Shown piece after piece: positions 1 through 5,060 of a stretch of 5,328 nucleotides of DNA; position 1 is the first letter of the stretch, and each line of letters begins with the position of its first letter. Location of the stretch: contig JANXWU010000148.1 of NCBI GenBank assembly GCA_025350985.1, positions 1-5,328 of the forward strand. Reading direction: 5' to 3'. This DNA comes from Spartobacteria bacterium (GTDB lineage: Bacteria; Verrucomicrobiota; Verrucomicrobiia; Chthoniobacterales; Chthoniobacteraceae). The notes under the pieces were generated by a model that saw only the letters and a program-made list of their open reading frames with translations, searched no databases and had not been told where the DNA came from. The position numbers and the translations under genes were made by a program.

Positions 1-498
1 CTCAACGATCCAGTCGCTCGACTTGCGCGAGGCGAGCGGTCCCCAGTAATTCATCAGGTTGAACGCTCGTCCCACCTTAGCGTTCAGCCGCGCTTCGAGG
101 TCGCGCGGCAGTGTGTAGCACGACTGCATCATGCCGCCGCCGTGCTTGTGAATCGGCGTCGGCGAGAGCACGAGATCGACGTCTTCGCCGAGGCTTTGCT
201 GCCAGAACATCATGCCGACGCGACCGCCTTGGCGCCGAAAGTTTTCCCAAATGCGCGGGCCGCTCACCAGCGACGACGCCTGCTCCCAGAACAGGACTTT
301 TTTCAGGTCGCGAAAAAAGAAGCCATTGCTCGCGACGCCGTGCGTGGCGACGGGCGCGGCGGTGCGAAATGCCGCCTGGACGGTGCAGGTCACGCCGGGA
401 AATGGCGCTTCGAGTTTTTGGAAATCGGCGCGCCCGGCCTTTTGCGCGAAGTCCCAGCCGAGGGCCGCGATGTCGATGACGAGAAGCTTGCGGGGCAT
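1..498 (-). CDS. eboF: EboF-like alkaline phosphatase/nucleotide pyrophosphatase family protein (N-terminal 166 residues, runs off the left edge)
   Basis: The visible 166 residues start at an ATG (MPRKLLVIDIAALGWDF) and stay open to the window edge. The layout fits the alkaline phosphatase superfamily, nucleotide pyrophosphatase/type I phosphodiesterase branch: a beta strand ending in a metal-binding Asp (D9), a Thr nucleophile candidate in VTCT (T37 or T39), then A-T-H-G at 51-54 and S-N-G-F-F-F-R-D at 57-64. The stretch VLFWEQASSLVSG (68-80) followed by a W-x-x-x-R-R segment is typical of the EboF subgroup as I remember it. Position directly downstream of a UbiA-like eboC supports the ebo assignment. 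In Nostoc the ebo cluster is linked to export of a scytonemin precursor to the periplasm; the substrate of EboF is not known. The start has no clear Shine-Dalgarno. The remaining metal ligands lie outside the window. Superfamily placement is firm; the eboF symbol is an inference from subgroup and context. Confidence 0.85.
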   Translation of the reverse strand, partial: MPRKLLVIDIAALGWDFAQKAGRADFQKLEAPFPGVTCTVQAAFRTAAPVATHGVASNGFFFRDLKKVLFWEQASSLVSGPRIWENFRRQGGRVGMMFWQQSLGEDVDLVLSPTPIHKHGGGMMQSCYTLPRDLEARLNAKVGRAFNLMNYWGPLASRKSSDWIVE

Positions 499-588
499 GG
501 CAGAATTCAGATTGAAGGTTTCTCGATCGATCGCGGGTGCGCGTCGGGAGCGGCCATCTTCAAGCTGAAACCACCAATCCGCAATTTC
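499..588 (-). other. eboC-eboF spacer, open and in phase with both genes
   Basis: Exactly 90 bases separate the eboC TAA from the eboF ATG. Read on the minus strand in the shared frame they form 30 sense codons without a stop, including W-W-F-Q-L-E-D-G. There is no ATG, GTG or TTG start in that frame. Only about half of the third positions are G or C, clearly less than in eboF or eboC, so I read it as non-coding spacer. I see no convincing promoter or terminator in it. It is longer than expected for tightly coupled ebo genes. Confidence 0.4.
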
Positions 589-1317
589 TTAGCTCGCGTA
601 GAATTTTTTCCCGACCGCGCTGCTCACCGGCCACAACGCGACCAGCGCCAGCGCCGCGGCGACGCCCGCCCGCGTGCCCGACCACAGGCAAAACACGGCC
701 TGAAAAAACAGCAAAGCGCGAATCAACGAGCCGATCAGCGGGGGCAGCTTCGGATAGCGGGTTTCAAAGCGCGACAGGCTGGTGACGAGAGCGATGTAAA
801 CCGTGAGGATAATCCCCGCGACCAGCGGCTTCGTCCCGAACACGTCACCCGCCGCTGCCGCTCCGAGCAGCAGGCTCAAGCCCCGGCACACCCCCATGTT
901 GGCTTGGGCAAACAGCGGTATTTTTTTCCCGACGAAATCATAAAGCGTCACGGCGGCCAGCAGCGCGAGGCCAGTCCCGAAGGCCGGTGATCCGGCGAAA
1001 AAGGAACAGGCCATGCCCGCCAAAGCCAGCAGGCATGCGGCTCCGGCGACCGTGGAAGTTTTGGCCGCACCGCTGGGAAGCGGTCGAAAAGGACGGTCGC
1101 GCCGGTCTTCGGCGAGGTCGGCGAGATCGTTTAGCAACAACCCGTACGCGTAAAAACAAAGGCTCGCGCCGACGGCCAGAAGCAGTGTAGCCGGTGGGTT
1201 CAGGCTGCCCGTCGAAGCGAGCAAAAACCCCGCGAGCGGATCGCCCGGCACGGTGAAAAGATTCGGCGCGCGGACGAGCTGCAACCACGTTTTGAGTCTG
1301 GAAATCCGGGGGGACAT
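589..1317 (-). CDS. eboC: EboC, UbiA-family prenyltransferase-like membrane protein
   Basis: This 242-residue protein is rich in hydrophobic segments and carries the marks of the UbiA prenyltransferase superfamily. The first Asp-rich motif is N63-D64-L-A-D67-L-A-E-D71-R-R-D74 followed by RPFRPLPSG, which binds Mg-prenyl diphosphate in the family. The second conserved region starts at Y126-D127 and continues with K131-K132-I-P, then N140-M-G-V-C-R145-G-L. That second region, with its N-M-G-x-C-R-G-L ending, is characteristic of the EboC branch. About seven or eight membrane helices can be drawn (for example 42-63, 87-108, 112-127, 143-158, 164-181, 198-211 and 216-235). Known UbiA enzymes transfer prenyl groups to aromatic or polar acceptors in the membrane; the EboC substrate is unknown, and the ebo cluster has been tied to moving metabolites to the periplasm. 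The ATG at 1317 is the first start in the frame and gives the expected charged N-terminus; there is no Shine-Dalgarno. The eboF gene follows, with no eboD or eboE between them. Confidence 0.88.
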   Translation of the reverse strand: MSPRISRLKTWLQLVRAPNLFTVPGDPLAGFLLASTGSLNPPATLLLAVGASLCFYAYGLLLNDLADLAEDRRDRPFRPLPSGAAKTSTVAGAACLLALAGMACSFFAGSPAFGTGLALLAAVTLYDFVGKKIPLFAQANMGVCRGLSLLLGAAAAGDVFGTKPLVAGIILTVYIALVTSLSRFETRYPKLPPLIGSLIRALLFFQAVFCLWSGTRAGVAAALALVALWPVSSAVGKKFYAS

Positions 1318-1348
1318 GACTGGAGAAATCAGATGCGTGTGAAAACCT

Positions 1349-1368
1349 CGCGCGATTTTTTCCGCGCG
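1349..1368. repeat. Small GC hairpin with A/T-tract loop upstream of eboC
   Basis: Arms CGCGCG at 1349-1354 and 1363-1368 flank an 8-base loop with a run of six T (plus strand). It lies about 30 bases before the eboC start. The arm is a self-complementary alternating CG tract, so it may be simple composition. On neither strand is it followed by a T run outside the stem, so it does not look like an intrinsic terminator. A role in the eboC leader is only a possibility. Confidence 0.3.
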
Positions 1369-1380
1369 GCTTCGGTCACG

Positions 1381-1569
1381 CTACCGCGCCGCGCACGAGT
1401 GCATCCACAGTAAAATCGGCTTCGGCTCGCTCCGGCGAGGATCGGGAAGCGGGTCCTGTTCCATCAAATAACTTTGCAGCGCCAATATCCGCTCCGCCGC
1501 GGGCCGCCGTTCCTTGTTTGCGCGACACCCTGCGCGCAGTGAAGCGAGGTCGTAGGATCTCCCACCCGT
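1381..1569 (-). pseudogene. Short coding-like open stretch after ligD, unrecognised, probably a remnant
   Basis: Directly after the TAA of the ligase-polymerase gene, and in the same frame, 62 sense codons run to a TAG at 1381. About 71 percent of third positions are G or C, against about 55 percent of second positions, as in a real gene of this genome. The peptide looks protein-like, with A-E-R-I-L-A-L-Q-S-Y-L-M-E-Q-D-P-L-P-D and then K-P-I-L-L-W-M-H before the stop. The only early starts are a TTG at 1485 and an ATG at 1464 (27 residues). I do not recognise it. It may be the 3' end of a decayed gene or a very small protein. It could also be a chance open frame, since this genome leaves many frames open. 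The rest of the 1318-1569 gap holds only the small hairpin at 1349-1368. Confidence 0.25.
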
Positions 1570-2502
1570 TTAGGATGTCGAAACGATGGCTTTCAGCGCC
1601 GGCAGTTTTTGCTTCAACCGCAGCATCGGCTCGAACAAATCCCCCTGCTTTTCCACCCGTCGCAAGACATCGCTGCTCAGAAAACTCAGCACGCTCGCGT
1701 CACGCTTTTTCAGCGCCCGCGCGACTTCGTCCCACGTCACCGGCGTGGACACCGTCGGCTGCGCTTTGGCGCGGAGCGAATATACATTCACCGTCGTTTT
1801 GTGCTCGTCGTTCTGGCTCCAGTCGATCAGCACCTTGCCGGGGCGCAGCGCTTTTTTCATCTGCGAAACGACGGCCTGCGGGTGCTCGCGCTCGAGTCGT
1901 TCGGCCAGCGCGCGCGCGCACGCCTTCGTCTTTTCATACGTCGTCGCCGTGTTGAGCGGCACGTAGATTTGCAGCCCTTTGGAGCCGGAGGTTTTCGGAA
2001 AACTTTCCAACCCGAGTTCGTCAAAAATTTTCCGCAGCCACAACCCCACCTGACAGCACAAAACGATGTCCGCCGGCGGGCCGGGATCAAGGTCGAATGC
2101 CAGCGCCGTCGGACGCGAAATGGCCGGCGCTCGATGCAGAAACGTGTGCAGTTCGAGGTCGGCCAGATTCGCCGCCCAGACCAACGCGGGCAGGTCGTCC
2201 ATCACGCAATAATCGATGCGCTTTTCCTCGCGCCGCAGGCTGGGCACCGTCGCGGTCTTCACCCACTTCGGTCGATGCGAGGGGCATTGCTTTTCATAAA
2301 AAAAGAAACCGTCCACGCCGTCGGGGTAGCGCTTGAGGGTGATCGGACGCCCGCGCAGATGCGGCAAAAGCGCCGGGGCGACGCGAATGTAATAATCGAT
2401 GACTTGCCCTTTCGTGAACCCGGCTTCGGGATACAGAATCTTGTCCAAATTGGAGACGACGAGCTTCCTTCCGGCGACCTCGAGTTCGGTTGTTTTGCCC
2501 AT
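1570..2502 (-). CDS. ligD: Stand-alone LigD-type DNA polymerase (primase-polymerase) domain protein, NHEJ
   Basis: This 310-residue protein matches in length and motifs the polymerase domain of bacterial DNA ligase D, an archaeo-eukaryotic primase-like fold that fills gaps and adds nucleotides at double-strand breaks together with Ku. Landmarks from the ATG at 2502: SNLDKILYPEAGFTKGQVIDYY (17-38, paired-end recognition region of the family), R58-Y-P-D-G, W109-A-A-N-L-A-D-L-E-L-H119, the metal-binding F-D137-L-D139-P-G, the nucleotide-binding T-S172-G-S-K-G-L-Q178-I-Y-V-P-L, and V-L-I-D227-W carrying the third acidic residue. There is no ligase or nuclease domain, and no ku gene nearby, so partners must be encoded elsewhere. 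An in-frame GTG at 2574 would add 24 basic residues without family similarity; the ATG just before KTTELEVAGRKLVVSNLDK fits better. Position 178 is Gln where Pseudomonas LigD has His710, a triphosphate contact. The symbol refers only to the polymerase domain of LigD. Confidence 0.92.
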   Translation of the reverse strand: MGKTTELEVAGRKLVVSNLDKILYPEAGFTKGQVIDYYIRVAPALLPHLRGRPITLKRYPDGVDGFFFYEKQCPSHRPKWVKTATVPSLRREEKRIDYCVMDDLPALVWAANLADLELHTFLHRAPAISRPTALAFDLDPGPPADIVLCCQVGLWLRKIFDELGLESFPKTSGSKGLQIYVPLNTATTYEKTKACARALAERLEREHPQAVVSQMKKALRPGKVLIDWSQNDEHKTTVNVYSLRAKAQPTVSTPVTWDEVARALKKRDASVLSFLSSDVLRRVEKQGDLFEPMLRLKQKLPALKAIVSTS

Positions 2503-2529
2503 AGTCTTTGCTTCGCTTTTGCCGCGGCG

Positions 2530-2545
2530 CACGGGGGCACGGGGG
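2530..2545. repeat. Two-copy tandem of an 8-bp unit
   Basis: CACGGGGG occurs twice in direct succession (2530-2537 and 2538-2545), followed by five A. It sits about 30-45 bases before the ligase-polymerase ATG, in its likely leader. It is probably a replication-slippage product; no function can be read from it. Confidence 0.5.
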
Positions 2546-2636
2546 AAAAATAACGCGCGTGTTTTTGCTTCCACCCGCGCGCACTCGGGGACGGGCGGCG
2601 GGTGGCGCAGCCGACCGGATGCGCCCTCGCATGGGA

Positions 2637-2657
2637 GCGACGACCCTTGGCCGTCGC
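2637..2657. repeat. REP-like hairpin with GGGAGC head
   Basis: The plus strand reads ATGGGAGC directly into a stem. GCGACG (2637-2642) pairs with C at 2652 and GTCGC at 2653-2657. After one A/C mismatch, CC pairs with GG around a 3-base loop (2646-2648). On the minus strand the mismatch becomes a G-T wobble, giving a 9-bp stem. A conserved head followed by an imperfect palindrome is the pattern of REP elements. A T run (2662-2666) follows on the plus strand, but no plus-strand gene ends here, so I do not call it a terminator. Confidence 0.5.
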
Positions 2658-2724
2658 GGACTTTTTCGCGCGATTTCGGTTTAGGGAAGTTTGCTTTGGG
2701 CGTAACAACAAGCGTGCGTCTTCA

Positions 2725-2743
2725 ACGTGGGCGGCTCCCACGT
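2725..2743. repeat. Perfect 7-bp hairpin, GTGGGAGC head on the minus strand
   Basis: ACGTGGG (2725-2731) and CCCACGT (2737-2743) are exact reverse complements around a 5-base loop. Read on the minus strand the sequence begins ACGTGGGAGCCG, sharing TGGGAGC with the hairpin at 2637-2657 but in opposite orientation. The two together resemble a BIME, a pair of inverted REP units. There is no T run after it on the minus strand. It lies about 40 bases after the DUF2934 stop codon and could also stabilise that transcript's 3' end. Confidence 0.5.
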
Positions 2744-2747
2744 AAGT

Positions 2748-2769
2748 GCCGGGACGACTGTCCTCCGGC
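2748..2769. repeat. Imperfect hairpin just after the DUF2934 gene
   Basis: The 22-base stretch begins GCCGGGAC and ends GTCCTCCGGC on the plus strand. An inner stem GGAC/GTCC encloses a 4-base loop and an outer GCC/GGC stem closes it, with small internal mismatches. It starts 13 bases after the DUF2934 stop in the direction of transcription. No T tract follows, so it would at best be a Rho-type or RNA-end-stabilising structure. Confidence 0.35.
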
Positions 2770-2782
2770 GCGGCGCTTCTTC

Positions 2783-2956
2783 TTACTTTCCCTGCGGCTT
2801 GTCCTGTGACTGCGGTTGGGTTTTTCCGAGCAGCTCTTCCTCGGCCCGCTGCCAGTGTTCTTCCGCCTTGCCCTCGGGCCGGCCTTCGTCAATCCAGTAT
2901 TTCCGGGCCAGTGCGCCTATTTCGTCGTCGGTCGGTGGGGTTTCGATTTTAGTCAT
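2783..2956 (-). CDS. DUF2934 small protein
   Basis: This 57-residue protein starts at the ATG at 2956 and ends at TAA 2783. Its core, E12-I-G-A-L-A-R-K-Y-W-I-D-E-G-R-P-E-G-K, continues with A-E-E-H-W-Q-R-A-E-E-E-L (31-42). It carries the DUF2934 signature: a helix with an aromatic-Trp pair, a G-R-P-E-G turn, and a second helix ending W-x-x-A-E-x-E-L. The function of DUF2934 is unknown. Members are small, often acidic, soluble proteins of soil and plant-associated bacteria. Here the tail (T46-K57) is polar and Gln/Lys-rich, probably disordered. There is no signal peptide or membrane segment. It begins 33 bases after the treZ stop on the same strand with no terminator between, so co-transcription with treZ is likely. 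No Shine-Dalgarno is visible before the ATG. Confidence 0.85.
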   Translation of the reverse strand: MTKIETPPTDDEIGALARKYWIDEGRPEGKAEEHWQRAEEELLGKTQPQSQDKPQGK

Positions 2957-2989
2957 GGTTCGATGGGGTTCGCCGCCTATTTCGTTTCT

Positions 2990-4939
2990 CTAAACGCGCC
3001 CGGTCGGAAATTGTTGCGCGCTTTCGATGCCACCCGATTTGCCGGCGTCGCGGAGCAAAAGCGTTTCCGGTGGGCCGAACCGAAATGTCTGCGTCGCGGC
3101 TTCAAAAACCTCCGCTCCCGCGCCGCCGAAACGCACTTCGTTGCTGGAAAGAACCCGCTCCCACGGCCCGCCTTCACGCGCCACTTTTTCCCCCGCCAAA
3201 CTTCCCGCGTGGCTGCCGGCCAAATCGAATACCAAAAGATAATTCCGCGCGGCGCTTTCCAAACGCAGCGCCCCGACGCCGAAACGCAGTGCATCCGCCT
3301 CCCAGCCGTCGCGCGTCCGCGGACGGAAAGCCGACTCCTCGCGGCGCAGCCGCAAACACGCCGCGTGCAAGGCGAGCATTTGCGCGTGCCGTTCCTCGCC
3401 CAGTTCAGTCCAATCCAGTTTCGAGCGCAAAAACGTCCGCGCCTCCTGCGGGTCCGGAATTTTTTCCAAGGCCGCGCCGTCGCCGAATTCGGGAAAGCCC
3501 GCGAACTCCCGCCGCCGCCCCTCGGTGATGAGTCGGCCGAGTTCGCGGTGGTGATCTGTGAAAAAAAGAAACGGACTCGTCGCCGCCCATTCCTGTCCCA
3601 TAAACAGCATCGGCGTGCCCGGCGAGAGACACAGCAACATCGCCAGTGCCCGGTAGCCTTCGGCGCTCACGCTCGCGTGCAACCGCTCGCCGAACGCGCG
3701 ATTGCCCGCCTGGTCGTGATTGGAAATGCAGTGGATGAATCGCTCCGGCGGCAGATGCCGGCACGCGGTGCCGCGACTTTTCCCGGAAGCCAGCGCGGGC
3801 TGTCCGCGATACAGCCAGCCGTGGCGCAGCGTCTCGACGAGTTCCTCCGTCGTACCGCGGAAGTTTTCGAAATAAGCCGCCTGCTCGCCCGTCTGGCTCA
3901 CGCGGAGGACGTGATGAAAATCATCCGCCCACACGCCATCGAAGCCGTGCCCGCCCTCCGCCACGGGCTCGATCAGGCGCGCGTCATTCCGCGCGTCCTC
4001 CGCCACCGCGTAGCCGCCGCGCGCGTGAATGGCTTCGGTGATCTCGGCGAAAATGTGCCGCGGTGAGTCGTCGATGATCGCGTGGGTCGCATCCAGCCGG
4101 AACCCGTCGAGATGAAATTCCTCCATCCAGTAGATTGGATTTTGCACGAAAAAATCGCGCACGGGCCGGGACCGCGCGCCGTCGAAATTAAACGACGCGC
4201 CCCACGGCGTGTGGTGGGCCGGATTGAAAAAAGCCGGACTGAAACGCGCGAGATAATTCCCGTCCGGGCCAAAGTGATTGTAAACGACATCCAGGATGAC
4301 AGCGATCCCGTGCGCGTGCGCCGCATCGACCAGTCGGCGCAAATCATCCGGCGTGCCATACGCGCGCGCCGGGGCATAAATCAAAACGCCGTCGTAGCCC
4401 CAATTCCGCGCGCCCGGAAAATCGGCGATCGGCATCAGTTCGATTGCGTTAATGCCGAGCGCCTGCAAGTGCGGCAGCTTCGCGATGGCGGCGGCAAAAG
4501 TGCCTTCCAGCGTGAACGTGCCAATATGCAGTTCGTAAATCACTAAGTCGCGAAACTCTGGCCGACGCCACGCCGCGTCGTGCCATTTGTAACTCTGCGC
4601 ATCGACCACGATCGACGGGCCATGCACACTTTCCGCCTGCGCACGCGAGGCCGGGTCAGGAAAGCTCTCACCCCCGTCGAGACGGAACTTATACCAGTCG
4701 CCCGCGCGCCCTTCCGCGTCCAAGCCGAGATGGTATCCCTCCCCCGCCGACTCCAAGGCCACCACGCGCTTTGTCCCGCCTTGGAAACCAATCTCCACTT
4801 CGACCAGCCGGCTTTCGGGCGACCACGCGCAATATCGCACACCGGCTTGGGTGAAGGTGGCGCCGAGCTGGCAGAACTCCGCCTGAGGTAGCGCGTGACT
4901 TTTCACGAAAACTGGCAACGCGGTTTCACGGGATTCCAT
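2990..4939 (-). CDS. treZ: Malto-oligosyltrehalose trehalohydrolase (TreZ)
   Basis: TreZ (EC 3.2.1.141) hydrolyses the bond that releases trehalose from the end of maltooligosyl-trehalose made by TreY, in the cytoplasm. The protein has 649 residues from the ATG at 4939, near or slightly above the family's usual length. Domains: an N-terminal beta-sandwich (CBM48/E-set type, about 20-115), a GH13 barrel with the regions DVVYNHFGPDGNY (217-229), G-F-R-L-D283-A-T-H (nucleophile D283), Y-A-V-A-E314-D (acid/base E314) and S-N-H-D409-Q-A-G-N, then a C-terminal beta domain. SPFLFFTDH (455-463) followed by EGRRREF, and the later I-P-D-P-Q and S-K-L-D-W, are TreZ-specific hallmarks that separate it from the branching enzyme GlgB. 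The frame stays open to an ATG at 5071, but that start would overlap the divergent glgX start and adds 44 residues without family character, so 4939 is preferred. It is divergent to a debranching-enzyme gene, a classic TreXYZ partner. No treY is in view. Confidence 0.95.
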   Translation of the reverse strand: MESRETALPVFVKSHALPQAEFCQLGATFTQAGVRYCAWSPESRLVEVEIGFQGGTKRVVALESAGEGYHLGLDAEGRAGDWYKFRLDGGESFPDPASRAQAESVHGPSIVVDAQSYKWHDAAWRRPEFRDLVIYELHIGTFTLEGTFAAAIAKLPHLQALGINAIELMPIADFPGARNWGYDGVLIYAPARAYGTPDDLRRLVDAAHAHGIAVILDVVYNHFGPDGNYLARFSPAFFNPAHHTPWGASFNFDGARSRPVRDFFVQNPIYWMEEFHLDGFRLDATHAIIDDSPRHIFAEITEAIHARGGYAVAEDARNDARLIEPVAEGGHGFDGVWADDFHHVLRVSQTGEQAAYFENFRGTTEELVETLRHGWLYRGQPALASGKSRGTACRHLPPERFIHCISNHDQAGNRAFGERLHASVSAEGYRALAMLLCLSPGTPMLFMGQEWAATSPFLFFTDHHRELGRLITEGRRREFAGFPEFGDGAALEKIPDPQEARTFLRSKLDWTELGEERHAQMLALHAACLRLRREESAFRPRTRDGWEADALRFGVGALRLESAARNYLLVFDLAGSHAGSLAGEKVAREGGPWERVLSSNEVRFGGAGAEVFEAATQTFRFGPPETLLLRDAGKSGGIESAQQFPTGRV

Positions 4940-5060
4940 CGCGCAAAAAGTTTCGGCTCGTGGCGGTTGATCGGGTGTAACTTTTGAACTCCCATTCCTC
5001 GAAAAATCCTCGCCACCCACCAATCCGCGCGAAGGCCGCGTGCCGTTTGAACTATTACTT
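4940..5060. promoter_or_regulatory. Divergent intergenic region between treZ and glgX
   Basis: The two starts face away from each other across 121 bases, so both promoters should be here. I cannot point to a convincing sigma-70 pair on either strand. The octamer TTTGAACT occurs twice on the plus strand (4983-4990 and 5046-5053), 63 bases apart. The second copy ends 7 bases before the glgX ATG. The octamer is short enough to be chance, but it is the only repeat in the region. Neither gene has a recognisable Shine-Dalgarno. Confidence 0.45.

Larger units (their letters stand above)
2503..2782. other. 280-bp intergenic region with three hairpins
   Basis: The gap between the DUF2934 gene and the ligase-polymerase gene holds no gene that I can support on either strand. 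The frames that stay open through it are antisense or out-of-frame extensions of neighbours. It contains a two-copy 8-bp tandem at 2530-2545 and three stem-loops at 2637-2657, 2725-2743 and 2748-2769. The AT-richer piece between about 2661 and 2724 separates the hairpins. The promoter of the ligase-polymerase gene should lie here, but I see no clear -35/-10 pair. Confidence 0.6.

Noticed and set aside
142..990. Long open frame on the plus strand (about 280 codons) opposite eboC and eboF.
   Set aside because: It is antisense to two genes with clear family motifs; its Arg/Ala/Gln-rich translation is the usual product of a GC-rich complementary strand.
1609..2553. Plus-strand open frame of over 300 codons opposite the ligase-polymerase gene.
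   Set aside because: The minus-strand frame carries all polymerase motifs; the antisense translation is low-complexity R/Q/H/G-rich with no recognisable domain.
2637..2666. Hairpin followed by a T run on the plus strand, as in an intrinsic terminator.
   Set aside because: No plus-strand gene ends upstream of it, and on the minus strand no T run follows; a REP-like repeat fits better.
2914..2985. Direct repeat CGCCTATTTCGT at 2914-2925 and 2974-2985, exactly 60 bases apart.
   Set aside because: One copy lies in the DUF2934 coding sequence and the other at the treZ-DUF2934 junction. About one 12-bp match is expected by chance in the window, and no further similarity flanks the copies.
2816..4066. 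Plus-strand open frame of over 400 codons opposite treZ.
   Set aside because: It is a shadow of treZ, whose catalytic GH13 regions lie on the other strand in this stretch; it also runs across the DUF2934 gene and the treZ stop.
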